Shown: positions 27,201-35,262 of the stretch, piece by piece | Layout of the letters: the number at the start of each line of letters is the position of its first letter | How positions within the stretch are numbered: the first letter of the stretch is position 1 | DNA from: ECT2AJA-044 sp965262845 | Lineage (GTDB): Bacteria > Bacteroidota > Bacteroidia > Flavobacteriales > ECT2AJA-044 | DNA: 64,000 nt | Direction of reading: 5' to 3' | Assembly (NCBI GenBank): GCA_965262845.1 | Contig: CBDHFX010000002.1 | Span: forward strand, 248,001-312,000 | Made by a program: the position numbers and the translations under genes | The notes under the pieces: generated by a model | What the model was told of the DNA's origin: nothing | The model's database searches: none | What the model saw: only the letters and a program-made list of their open reading frames with translations

Positions 27201-30200
27201 TCGTTACTGCCGTAAAAACAGATCGTCTCTATTGCAGAACTTGTCGATACGGTCAGCAGGTCCGGCTCGGTAATGGTGAACATGGCGGCAACCGGAAACC
27301 CATCACTTCCGGTTACGATCAATTGGTACTGTCCGGCCGTCAGGTTGCTCAGGCTTGGGGTGGTGTGCCCGTTATTCCACGAGTAGCTATAGGGAGGTAC
27401 TCCACCTGATACCGTTACAGCCAGCGCACCGTCATTACTGCCAAAACAACTTACCTGAGTTGCAGAATCCAACGATATTGTCAAAGGCGTTCCGATAACG
27501 AAGTCATCCAGAGCCAGATCCGATCGGGCGCCCGGACCGGTAACCCCGCGCAACCGCACCACCACCGTATCTCCTGAATAGGCATTTAAATCAACAGATG
27601 CCAGGTTCCAGGCAGAGCCCTGATTACCGGCCACGACCGGAATAACATCCTCAAACAGGCGTCCGTTCACGACCAGATCCGTATGCAGCTCACCCTGATG
27701 AACTCCTTTCATATGGTAACGATAAGCTAACCCAATAGGTCCTGAAGGCGGTACTATCAAACAGGGAGAATACAGCACTGCTTCCTGAAAATGACATTCG
27801 GTTGATGCCTCCAGGTACAGGTACATTCCAGTACTGTTCCCGGGATCATGATCCTGATCCGGCCCGGTTCCTGATGACGGGGTACCTCCAGAATTCGCTC
27901 TCCAGTCAATGTCATCACTGGCACCGTTAGGCAAATTGACCCATCCTCCCGGGAGGGAGCAAACGGTGGCTTCGCAATCGCTTGTTGTACTGCAGGCCGT
28001 AAACGATTCCAGATTATCCGCCCAAGGCGACATAATAACTGTATCCGGGCTCAGGAAATAGAAACTCGCTTTCGCCGTGTCGTTATAGAGATTTTGATCC
28101 AAGGTATCACTGCGATATACCACCAGAGTATTGGTACTGCTTCCACCTGAGGTGATGGTCTGACCAAAAACGAGTTCCTTTGATTCCCCCGCCAGCAAGG
28201 TATCGGTAAAGGCCTCCGTCACGGTCGTGTTCGCATCATGCCCATAGGTCAGACTCAATCCAAATACATCGTTGTTCCCAAAATTGGTCGCACGCACTGC
28301 AACTTCAACTTGTCCGGTATTCCCACATCCTGGGTTTGGACCGTGGAATGGCGACAATAACGTTAGTCCAATGTCATGGTCCAGCACACAATTCTGAGTA
28401 TCGGCCGAAATAAAAAGGGCAACGCGACGCTCTCCCTTTCCACCGTTGGCGCCTACGGCGCGAATAGTATAGTAGTGGTCCGCAGAGGTGTGATGTAAAA
28501 CAGTACCAAAAGTATCGGTTACTGTTCCTGCTACCTGCATGTAAGCTGTATCCAGATGCATTATTTCATAGGAAGCGGCTCCAGGCACAGGATCCCATGT
28601 AAAGAAAATGAAGTCCGGACAGATCAACTGAGCCTGAAAGTTTTCAACCCGACGCAGAGCCGTATTGGTGCTGTCACTTTGGTCCGAATCGGATCCACGG
28701 CTCACACGCACCAATACTTCATCACTGGCAAGAAGCCCCGGAACGCTCCAGTCTTTGTAACGCTGGTTTGCACCAGCTGTTCCGATGGTATTCCAGGTTG
28801 TTCCATTATCATCACTGTAATCCAGGGTAAAGCCTGTTCCGTTGCTCAGGGCGTCCCACCGAACAACCTCTGTCGAATTCGGCAGCAAGGCAGCTCCGCC
28901 ATTGGGAAAGGTCAGGACGATCTCGTCCTCAGGTGTGTATTGATACACCAGCACATAACGTTGCGGACCATTTGGTACCGTTGCTCCGGACACCGCAAGG
29001 GTATAGCTGCCTGCGGCAGGATCATCAAGTGTGACCTGCTCGGCATTGTTCAGGCTGTCCACAGCACGCACTGCCGGTGCATTGAGGTTGGCAACGATTG
29101 GGGTATGATCCAGCACCCAGGGGTTATAGTCCACGTTATTCGGATCGGTGACTACCAGCTGCAGGTTGTTCACCAAAGGATTCTGTGCAGCAGGTGTTCC
29201 TTCAACATCGTTCCAGTAGAGCATGACCTTCAGTTCTCCGATACCTGCCGGAACGGTCAAATAAAAAATATCTGACTCTCCCTGTGCTACGGAGTCCCGG
29301 AAGAAGGTCTGATCGGTGATGGCCTTATGGGCCCGGCGTGCATTTACACGACCGTATCCATACCTGAAATCCGGCCCCGGATTACCCAGGTCCTCTGCGG
29401 TATTCATTAAAATGCCTTTCATCAGGTCGGAAGTGGGCTCTGAACCGTTGTTGGTCTCCTTATAGGCATGGTACATGGTGGCCAGTACTCCTGCCACACC
29501 CGGACAGGACATGGAAGTTCCACTGAAAGTGGCGTAGCTATTTCCCTCCACGGTGGAGTAGACGCTTGCTCCGACAGCGCACACATCCGGCTTAATGCGT
29601 CCGTCTTCGGCCGGACCTCGACTACTGAAGTTGGAGAGGACATCGTTGTATCGGACACTTCCAACAGCGATCGTGTTTTTTCCGACCTTGATCCCACCTG
29701 TCACGTTTCCCCACCCAGGACCGGCGCCATAGTTACAGTCCGTCCAGATCCCCTGATTTCCGGCACTGAACACGTGCATCAACCCCGGATGGTCGTAGAT
29801 CGTTTGGTCCGCAAAGCTCGCATAGGAAGTATAGCCTGTGTTACAGCCAAGTGAGTATGAAGTGGATGTGATGCGGACCTGGTGGCTGTAATAGTGCGAT
29901 GAAGAGTTGTTTACGTTAATAAATGGCTGGTAGGTGAATAAATAGGCTCCGGGAGCATTTCCACGCCCGTCCGGATCGTAGTTTCCTGCTCCAAGAATGG
30001 TTCCGGCAACGTGATCGCCGTGATTTCCGCTACTTCCGGAAGCATAACGTTGATCAACCCGCCCCCGGTAGTCAATATGTGGTCCGATCCTGCCATCATC
30101 ACCCATTGCAACCACAATACCTGAACCATCGAATCCACCGTACTGGGTGGAACCGTTCTGATAAAAGTTCACCCGGTGATTAGTTCGACCGCGGTCGTTC

Positions 30201-30832
30201 TCCGGTTCCGGGGTCGGATCAATGGCCTCAATGAAAAAGATCTCCGGCATGGCAGCGATCTCTTCCCACCGGTTTATCGGTACGGAAAGTTCAATTTGGT
30301 TTCGTTCTGCGAATTGCCCCAGTATGCGCGCATTGATTTGGTCCAGGGAGGCTATGACTTCTTCCGCTGTAAAGTCCGGATAGTAGAGAACGCTCAGCAA
30401 AATATGATCGTCACTCTCCAGGGCATGGGCCGGGAAATCCCTGTTTGCCAGAGGCTGGGTCATTTTGAATCGTGGATCGATCTCCATCACGCTTCGAGCT
30501 CCCCAGTGACTCAATTTGTTCAGGGATGCATCCGACCTGATCCGTGCCTGGAAGGCGTAGGAGGGGACATAACTCCTCAGTTCGATCCCGGCCTCAACCA
30601 TTTCCCTCTGCTCTTTCGGGGTGGGAAGCTCATTGAACTGAATGATACGGTAGTAGGCTCCCTTGCGGAGCTCATCGGCCCGATAGGGCAAATCAATAAA
30701 GGCTTCCAGGTTATTCGGGCAATCGTAGACACCAGTTTTTAGGTGTAGCTGCTGTGCGGAGCGTTCCTGTGCCAGAACAGGGCTCAGGGCGATGCAACAG
30801 GTGAGCAGGGTAGTGGTACGGATCAGTTTCAT
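24287..30832 (-). CDS. Secreted subtilisin-family (S8) protease, tandem copy 3, long SprB/DSYGDGIC C-terminal region
   Basis: 2,181 residues from ATG 30832 ('MKLIRTTTLLTCC'); the frame is open to 30892, but the 20 extra residues precede a normal signal peptide. Residues 1-1,110 match copies 1 and 2, including the full catalytic triad. The rest holds about ten SprB-type repeats interleaved with three 'DSYGDGIC' modules, built from three 759-bp units (24974-27250). A Ser/Asn/Glu-rich linker ('DGGTTNNTETDESLPYSSN') and a type A T9SS tail follow ('IDVYPNPATSEVFIDYN', 'LIIRK'). Its upstream sequence is unrelated to that of copies 1 and 2, so it may be the copy with the original promoter. SprB repeats are known from the gliding adhesin SprB of Flavobacterium johnsoniae; here they may hold the protease on a polymer or on the cell. 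Confidence 0.92.
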   Translation of the reverse strand: MKLIRTTTLLTCCIALSPVLAQERSAQQLHLKTGVYDCPNNLEAFIDLPYRADELRKGAYYRIIQFNELPTPKEQREMVEAGIELRSYVPSYAFQARIRSDASLNKLSHWGARSVMEIDPRFKMTQPLANRDFPAHALESDDHILLSVLYYPDFTAEEVIASLDQINARILGQFAERNQIELSVPINRWEEIAAMPEIFFIEAIDPTPEPENDRGRTNHRVNFYQNGSTQYGGFDGSGIVVAMGDDGRIGPHIDYRGRVDQRYASGSSGNHGDHVAGTILGAGNYDPDGRGNAPGAYLFTYQPFINVNNSSSHYYSHQVRITSTSYSLGCNTGYTSYASFADQTIYDHPGLMHVFSAGNQGIWTDCNYGAGPGWGNVTGGIKVGKNTIAVGSVRYNDVLSNFSSRGPAEDGRIKPDVCAVGASVYSTVEGNSYATFSGTSMSCPGVAGVLATMYHAYKETNNGSEPTSDLMKGILMNTAEDLGNPGPDFRYGYGRVNARRAHKAITDQTFFRDSVAQGESDIFYLTVPAGIGELKVMLYWNDVEGTPAAQNPLVNNLQLVVTDPNNVDYNPWVLDHTPIVANLNAPAVRAVDSLNNAEQVTLDDPAAGSYTLAVSGATVPNGPQRYVLVYQYTPEDEIVLTFPNGGAALLPNSTEVVRWDALSNGTGFTLDYSDDNGTTWNTIGTAGANQRYKDWSVPGLLASDEVLVRVSRGSDSDQSDSTNTALRRVENFQAQLICPDFIFFTWDPVPGAASYEIMHLDTAYMQVAGTVTDTFGTVLHHTSADHYYTIRAVGANGGKGERRVALFISADTQNCVLDHDIGLTLLSPFHGPNPGCGNTGQVEVAVRATNFGNNDVFGLSLTYGHDANTTVTEAFTDTLLAGESKELVFGQTITSGGSSTNTLVVYRSDTLDQNLYNDTAKASFYFLSPDTVIMSPWADNLESFTACSTTSDCEATVCSLPGGWVNLPNGASDDIDWRANSGGTPSSGTGPDQDHDPGNSTGMYLYLEASTECHFQEAVLYSPCLIVPPSGPIGLAYRYHMKGVHQGELHTDLVVNGRLFEDVIPVVAGNQGSAWNLASVDLNAYSGDTVVVRLRGVTGPGARSDLALDDFVIGTPLTISLDSATQVSCFGSNDGALAVTVSGGVPPYSYSWNNGHTTPSLSNLTAGQYQLIVTGSDGFPVAAMFTITEPDLLTVSTSSAIETICFYGSNDTLFLTVSGGIPPYSYLWNTGHTTSTLTNLTARQYAATVTDANGCQQSITTLVNGISVTVEIRTDYWPKETTWEIVDSLGNILHSGGPYSNSAKKYQETFCLDPSCFDFIIYDSYGDGICCLYGNGYVNLLDSAGLAIASHNGQFSNQATLPFCLISCPFSVNATPTDPGCHNTSDGSITLMPSDGIPPYSYLWNTGHTTSALTNLTAGQYQATVTDDGGCQMTERFTLTDPDLLTVLPDSATRTICFNGNNDALALTVSGGTPPYSYLWNTGHTTSTLTNLTGGQYQATVTDNNNCQGIAMYTILEEMSVTVEIQTDDYPQETTWKIVNSLGNILYSGGPYSNPRNNYQETFCPDPGCFDFIIDDSYGDGICCYYGSGYVNLLDSAGLVIASHNGQFGNQATVSFCLADCPFSVNATLTDPACHNASDGSIMLMPSDGMPPYSYLWETGHTTSNPTNLTAGQYQLTVTDDNGCQVIERFTLTDPDLLTVLPDSAIRTICFNGNNDTLALTVSGGAPPYSYLWNTGDATSTLTNLTGGQYQATVTDNNNCQGIAMYTILEEVSVTVEIQTDDYPEETTWKIVDSLGNILYSGGPYFNHRNNYQETFCPDPGCFDFIIDDSYGDGICCDYGSGYVNLLDSAGLVIASHNGQFGNQATVSFCLTDCPLFVNATPTDPTCHSASDGSITLTLSDGMPPYSYLWNTGQTTSTPTNLAAGQYQLTVTDDNGCQAIERFTLTDPNLLTVSFAATHVSSFGGNDGALAVTVSGGTHPYSYWWTTGHTTSQLTNLTAGPYQVTVTDANSCQQVFSYTINELSDPIAPDNSSQDGGTTNNTETDESLPYSSNVWEMDFPQSMPTVTGLPNDTYTVTDASEYADSAQVMVADMEGSDFVRRIDVYPNPATSEVFIDYNFTGEVDLEVTVTSNLGQIVLKTREPNAVNGQLRLDVARWADGVYYMLLSNGNQSDSRKLIIRK
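24974..27250 (-). repeat. Three 759-bp in-frame repeats inside protease copy 3
   Basis: The same anchor (start of 'TTTCCACRGTCACAG') occurs at 25501, 26260 and 27019, each 759 bp (253 codons) apart without indels. Each unit encodes one SprB repeat, one ~85-residue module with 'SYGDGICC' flanked by 'LGNIL(Y/H)SGGPY' and 'ASHNGQF', and a second SprB repeat. Confidence 0.88.
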
Positions 30833-30913
30833 AGTAGTTTTATTTTGTGTAATGGCCCCTAAGGTAATGACTATTTCAAATAAGTACGACAATTTGTTCT
30901 AAAAAGTAATACC

Positions 30914-30934
30914 CATAGGCCGTAACCGGCTATG
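30914..30934 (-). terminator. Hairpin at the end of the SulP gene
   Basis: On the minus strand CATAGCCG and CGGCCTATG pair with one bulged base around a 4-nt loop. The hairpin overlaps the stop codon of the SulP gene and is followed 9 nt later by TTTTT. It would separate SulP transcription from protease copy 3; the distance to the T-run makes it moderate. Confidence 0.4.
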
Positions 30935-32546
30935 CATTGAGTAACCTCCTGGCGGTTTCCCTTGCCTCGTTCAGGTTTCCGACAATGCGGTCGGCAGGAA
31001 CGCGCTGCAAAACATTGAGGGCCCCAAGGGTGGCGGCAGGCAAGCCCGAGAGCCCCATCACGATGCATTCGGTGTCCTGGGCGATGGCGGAATCAATCAG
31101 GTGTTCCACCACCAGGGCGGCACTGTCGTCCATGTAGACGGTGTCGGTGAAGTCAAAAATGACGACCTCATGTTCTCCTATGTCCTTGCTGATCGTGGAG
31201 ATCAGTTTGGTGGAGGAAGCCACGGAAAAACGCCCCCTGAGGCCTACCAGACCGACACGAGCGGAAAAATTATCCATCTCGGACCCTTCAGGTTTGCTGG
31301 AAAGAAAACTCTGGTCCAGTAGCGGCACGGAAACGACACTGTCCAGTTCCAGACGTTCCAGAACCCGGGCGCTGGTCATTCCGGCGGCGATCAATCCGAT
31401 ACCTACGGCGGTAACCAGGTCAAGGAAGACGGTGAGTCCGAGAGTGACGAGCATGATAATGAGATGTTCTCGCTGGATGCGGAATATGCGGGTAATGAAA
31501 CGCCAGTCAATGGTGTCCCAGCCGACTTTCATCAGGATGCCGGCAAGAACAGCATGGGGAATGGCTTCCACGAATCTTCCAAGGCCAAGAACAATACCCA
31601 ATAATATTACCGAATAATAGACTCCTGAAAGCCGGGTGATGCCTCCCGTCTGAATGTTTACCACCGTGGGGGTGGTGGACCCGGCCCCGGGCAACCCCCC
31701 GATCAACCCCGCAATCATATTTCCAATACCCTGGCCAATCAGCACCCGATTCGGGTTGTGGATCGATCGGGTCATGGAATCGGCGATCAAGGCGGTGAGA
31801 AGACTGTCGATGGCGCCAAGAAGACCGATGATCAAAGCCGGTTGAAAGGCCCGGGCAAAAAAGTTGAGGGAAAGATCCGGCAACCGAAGCTGTGGCAGAC
31901 CCGTCGGCACTTCACCAATGACTGGTACACCCCGCAGCCATAAGGCGCTAAGAAGGGTCCCGGCTATCAGAGCCGCCAATGTGGTAGGTAGATACTTTCG
32001 GAAACGTTTCGGCCAAAATATGCTTACGAGAAGGGTGACGGCAGCAATGGAAAACGCGTTGAAGTTAATGCTCTGAAGCGCCTCGGGCCAGGCAAAGATC
32101 ACGCTTGCGGGTGGGCCTGATGCCCCGGGCGAGCCAAGAAAAGGAAGGGTCTGTAGCAATATGATTATAATTCCGATGCCAGACATGAATCCGGAAATCA
32201 CGGAATAAGGCGTGTAGGCCACAAAACGGCCTATCCTGGTTATACCTACTATTACCTGTACCAAACCCGCCATAATGGCGATGGTGAAAGCCTCCGCCAG
32301 GCTGCCCGCGTGGCTCGTAATGATGACCGCCATAGCCACCGACATCGGTCCGGTAGGACTGGATATGACGGATCGGGCGCCCCCAAACACTGCGGTGAAG
32401 AACCCCACGGCAATGGCACCATACATACCCGCAATGGCCCCCAAACCCGAGATGGCCCCGTAAGCAAGCGCCAGGGGCAGACCCACTATGGCAACGGTAA
32501 TGCCACTGAACAGATCCCCCCGGAAAGTTTGGAAGTTGTATTTCAT
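30930..32546 (-). CDS. SulP family inorganic anion transporter with STAS domain
   Basis: 538 residues. The N-terminal ~400 residues form a multi-helix SulP (SLC26) membrane domain: 'GDLFSGITVAIVGLPLALAYG' near the start, 'GARSVISSPTGPMSVAMAVI', 'GFMSGIGIIIIL' and 'GLIGGLPGAGSTTPTVVNIQTGG'. The last ~110 residues are a cytoplasmic STAS domain ('FSARVGLVGLRGRFSVASS', 'HEVVIFDFTDTVYMDDSAALVVEHLID'). Members carry sulfate, bicarbonate or other anions, some by sodium symport; the substrate cannot be told here, and no carbonic anhydrase gene is next to it. Divergent from the PIG-L gene with a 108-bp shared control region. Confidence 0.93.
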   Translation of the reverse strand: MKYNFQTFRGDLFSGITVAIVGLPLALAYGAISGLGAIAGMYGAIAVGFFTAVFGGARSVISSPTGPMSVAMAVIITSHAGSLAEAFTIAIMAGLVQVIVGITRIGRFVAYTPYSVISGFMSGIGIIIILLQTLPFLGSPGASGPPASVIFAWPEALQSINFNAFSIAAVTLLVSIFWPKRFRKYLPTTLAALIAGTLLSALWLRGVPVIGEVPTGLPQLRLPDLSLNFFARAFQPALIIGLLGAIDSLLTALIADSMTRSIHNPNRVLIGQGIGNMIAGLIGGLPGAGSTTPTVVNIQTGGITRLSGVYYSVILLGIVLGLGRFVEAIPHAVLAGILMKVGWDTIDWRFITRIFRIQREHLIIMLVTLGLTVFLDLVTAVGIGLIAAGMTSARVLERLELDSVVSVPLLDQSFLSSKPEGSEMDNFSARVGLVGLRGRFSVASSTKLISTISKDIGEHEVVIFDFTDTVYMDDSAALVVEHLIDSAIAQDTECIVMGLSGLPAATLGALNVLQRVPADRIVGNLNEARETARRLLNA

Positions 32547-32575
32547 ATTAGCGGCAGATCAATCCCAATTTCAGC

Positions 32576-32583
32576 CAAAGATA
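32576..32583 (-). promoter_or_regulatory. Candidate -7 promoter box for the SulP gene
   Basis: The minus strand reads TATCTTTG, an exact match to TAnnTTTG, 29 bp before the SulP ATG. A TTG stands 16 bp further upstream, slightly shorter than the usual spacing. The same 108-bp gap must also hold the promoter of the PIG-L unit; the best plus-strand candidates there (TAATTTTT, TAATTTAG near 32605-32625) each miss the consensus by one base. Confidence 0.45.
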
Positions 32584-32654
32584 ATAATGCCTATTTTCAC
32601 AAGCGCAATAATTTTTCTAATTTAGACCCTTTCAAAATATATTATCACTTGGGT

Positions 32655-35147
32655 ATGCGCACCAAAGTGCTTTATTTTATCATGCTGCCCTGCCTGCTGA
32701 CCAACATAGGCAAGGCACAGGAGATGAGGACCGACCTGAGCTCCAGCGAGATCAGACTGGAACTGGAAAAGTTTGGGCATCTGGGGCACGTGCTGTATCT
32801 GGCCGCTCATCCGGACGATGAGAATACGCGACTTATTACCTATTTCGACAACGGGGCCTGCCTGCGAACGGCATATTTATCGTTGACCCGCGGAGGTGGC
32901 GGGCAAAACTTGATCGGTACCGAAAAAGGAGCAGAGCTCGGATTGGTCCGCACGCAGGAATTGCTTGAGGCCCGCAAAATTGATCGGGGTGAGCAGTATT
33001 TTTCGCGTGCGGTGGACTTTGGATATTCGAAGGATCCGGAAGAGGCCTTTGAGATCTGGGATAAGAATAAGGTGTTGGCCGATGTCGTTCGGGTGATCCG
33101 ACAATTCCGGCCTGATGTGATCGTGACGAGGTTTCCGCCAAATGACCGGGCCGGACACGGCCATCATACCGCTTCAGCCATGCTGGCAGAGGAGGCTATG
33201 AAAGCCGCAGCCGACAAGGATTTTATGATAGATGAATTGGGCGATTTGCCCGTGCATCAGGTGACGCGCCTGTATTGGAACACAAGCCCGTGGTGGTTCC
33301 GCGATCTGCCGGATCGGGTAGCGGCCGGAGACGAAAAGATCATTACCGTTGACGTGGGGGGCTATCATGCCTTGCTGGGACAGAGTTTTACGGAAATTGC
33401 CGCCGAAAGTCGCTCTATGCACAAGAGCCAGGGATTTGGATCATCCAGGGATAGGGGAGAGCGGCTGGAATACCTGGAGTACATGCAGGGAGACATGGTC
33501 ACCAATGGCGATCTGTTCCAGGGAATCCCGCGAAAGTGGTCCGACCTGAAACATGGGGAGCAGATACAGGAAATGTGGTCTGCCATTTGTACCGGATTTG
33601 ATCTGCTCGCGCCGGAAAGATCAATTCCTGCCCTGGTGGAGCTCAGGAAGAAATTGATCGGATCGGAGGCCAGGTACCGCGATATGGCGTTTAAGATACA
33701 GGAGCTGGATCGTATTATTCTGGCCTGCGCCGGCATCTATGCTGAAGCTATTGCCCAAACCTATTCCGCAAGTCCGGGTGAAACGATCGAAGTCAACGCC
33801 TCTGCCATCAAACGGTCCGATGCCCAGGTAAGCGTGCAGATAGAGAATATGGAAGGGCTTCAGCCGGCAGATACATTGGCCAACAATCGGGTGTATAACA
33901 AAACGTTGAAACGGATGGTGCCACCACATTATTCGGATCCCTATTGGTTGAGGAAAGGGTACCGGGGCGTTTTTCAGGTGGAGGATGAGCTTCTGATCGG
34001 AAGGCCTGAAACCCCACCTGCCATGCTGGTCCGGTTTTATTTCAACATTGAAGGAGCGCCGATCAGCCTGCAGGTACCAGTTAAATACAAATGGACCGAT
34101 CGCGTCCGCGGTGAATTATATCGGCCCGTGCACGTGTTGCCGGCCGTAACGGCAACCTACACCGAAGACACGTACATCTTCACGAATGATGCCCCACGCA
34201 TGGTGGAGGTCCTCGTGAAGAACCACAGTAACCAGGCGCAGGAAGCCACTGTGGAACCGCGCTATCCGAAAGGCTGGAAGGTGCGCCCTCAACGGGCGGA
34301 TGTTACCCTTCCTGCCGCAGGCAGTGAAAAAAGGATACAATTTGAAGTAACGCCCGATACCAGGGCATCGCAGGCTTATCTGAGTGCTTTGGTGTGCGTG
34401 GGTGTTGATACGATGACGTATGCGTTCCGGGAGATCAGTCACGAGCACATCGGGATCCAGATCCTGCTTCCAAGGAACGAAGTGAAAATGGTGCGGATTG
34501 AGGTGGCAACCGTGGGAGACAGGATCGGTTACATCATGGGGGCCGGTGATGACGTGCCGGCGGGACTGAGCCAGTTGGGTTACGAGGTGGTGATGCTTAA
34601 CGAAACAAATATTTCTACCGTGGACCTGAGCGCATTTCAGGCGGTGGTCGCCGGAGTGCGGGCCTACAACACGCTACCCTGGCTTAAGCATCAGAAGGAT
34701 CTGCTGATGGAGTACGTGGAAGCGGGCGGAAACTATATTGTGCAATACAATACCAACAGAGGGGTGGATGCGGCCGATATGGGTCCATATGCCTTTACGC
34801 TGAGCCGTGACCGCGTGACCGACGAATATTCCGAAGTGGAATTTCTGGCACCGGAACACCCGATCATGACTTCGCCAAATGAGATCGTGCAGGACGATTT
34901 CCGGGATTGGGTCCAGGAACGCGGATTGTACTACCCGAATAAATGGAGCGAGGAGTATACAGCCTTATTGCGGTGGGCAGACAAGGGTGAGGATCCAAAA
35001 GACGGGGCGCTGATCGTAGCCGAATACGGTGAAGGCGCTTTCATTTATACAGGAATTTCCTTTTTTCGCGAGATCCCGGCCGGAGTGCCGGGAGCCTTCC
35101 GACTGCTGGCGAATATGGTGAGTTACGAACCGAAGCGGAATGACTGA
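32655..35147 (+). CDS. PIG-L family deacetylase with C-terminal NEW3-like and amidotransferase-like domains
   Basis: 830 residues from ATG 32655; the frame is open to 32310, but that part overlaps the SulP gene and lacks family features, while 32655 starts a signal peptide (residues 1-21, 'MLPCLLTNIGKAQ'). The PIG-L/LmbE zinc hydrolase domain (~40-300) shows 'AAHPDDENTRL' (H52, D54, D55) and 'NDRAGHGHHTASA' (H168, H170/H171). Residues ~500-570 resemble an NPCBM-associated (NEW3) beta-sandwich and ~620-730 a class I glutamine-amidotransferase-like fold. Family members remove N-acetyl groups from sugar derivatives; a periplasmic or surface sugar substrate is likely but not identified. Its stop overlaps the next small gene, which in turn overlaps the symporter gene. 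Confidence 0.92.
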   Translation: MRTKVLYFIMLPCLLTNIGKAQEMRTDLSSSEIRLELEKFGHLGHVLYLAAHPDDENTRLITYFDNGACLRTAYLSLTRGGGGQNLIGTEKGAELGLVRTQELLEARKIDRGEQYFSRAVDFGYSKDPEEAFEIWDKNKVLADVVRVIRQFRPDVIVTRFPPNDRAGHGHHTASAMLAEEAMKAAADKDFMIDELGDLPVHQVTRLYWNTSPWWFRDLPDRVAAGDEKIITVDVGGYHALLGQSFTEIAAESRSMHKSQGFGSSRDRGERLEYLEYMQGDMVTNGDLFQGIPRKWSDLKHGEQIQEMWSAICTGFDLLAPERSIPALVELRKKLIGSEARYRDMAFKIQELDRIILACAGIYAEAIAQTYSASPGETIEVNASAIKRSDAQVSVQIENMEGLQPADTLANNRVYNKTLKRMVPPHYSDPYWLRKGYRGVFQVEDELLIGRPETPPAMLVRFYFNIEGAPISLQVPVKYKWTDRVRGELYRPVHVLPAVTATYTEDTYIFTNDAPRMVEVLVKNHSNQAQEATVEPRYPKGWKVRPQRADVTLPAAGSEKRIQFEVTPDTRASQAYLSALVCVGVDTMTYAFREISHEHIGIQILLPRNEVKMVRIEVATVGDRIGYIMGAGDDVPAGLSQLGYEVVMLNETNISTVDLSAFQAVVAGVRAYNTLPWLKHQKDLLMEYVEAGGNYIVQYNTNRGVDAADMGPYAFTLSRDRVTDEYSEVEFLAPEHPIMTSPNEIVQDDFRDWVQERGLYYPNKWSEEYTALLRWADKGEDPKDGALIVAEYGEGAFIYTGISFFREIPAGVPGAFRLLANMVSYEPKRND

Positions 35148-35262
35148 CCCTATCTCAAAACCTTCCGGATCCAGATCCTGGCCGCGCATATATTTTTTCG
35201 TTCTCGGGATTATGGTGCTGCAGGTGATCATTTATTTCCGGATCACCATGTTGTACCGCTAA
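35140..35262 (+). CDS. 40-residue single-span membrane protein between the deacetylase and symporter genes
   Basis: ATG at 35140 lies inside the last codons of the PIG-L gene (8-nt overlap, another frame). Its TAA stop (35260-35262) shares its last A with the ATG of the symporter (TAATG). The peptide has a charged/polar N-terminus (~16 residues, with K7, R12, R16), one hydrophobic helix at residues 17-33 ('IYFFVLGIMVLQVIIYF') and a short basic end 'RITMLYR'. The double overlap argues for translation coupled to both neighbours and for a real gene; it might be an accessory subunit of the symporter. No family was recognised. Confidence 0.75.
   Translation: MTDPISKPSGSRSWPRIYFFVLGIMVLQVIIYFRITMLYR

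Larger units (their letters stand above)
15979..30832 (-). repeat. Three direct copies of a ~3.3-kb protease block
   Basis: Blocks at about 15979-19319, 20870-24219 and 27490-30832 encode the shared first ~1,110 residues. Similarity stops abruptly in all three after the MAM-like domain ('LALDDF'). The gaps after copies 2 and 3 (19320-19398 and 24220-24286) are themselves related ('GAGCCATATCAA' in both), so the duplicated unit included intergenic DNA. Copies 2 and 3 look closest to each other in most of the block. Confidence 0.9.

Noticed and set aside
32310..32654. N-terminal extension of the PIG-L gene up to 32310
   Set aside because: It overlaps the divergent SulP gene, and the predicted residues are unlike the family; a proper signal peptide begins at 32655.
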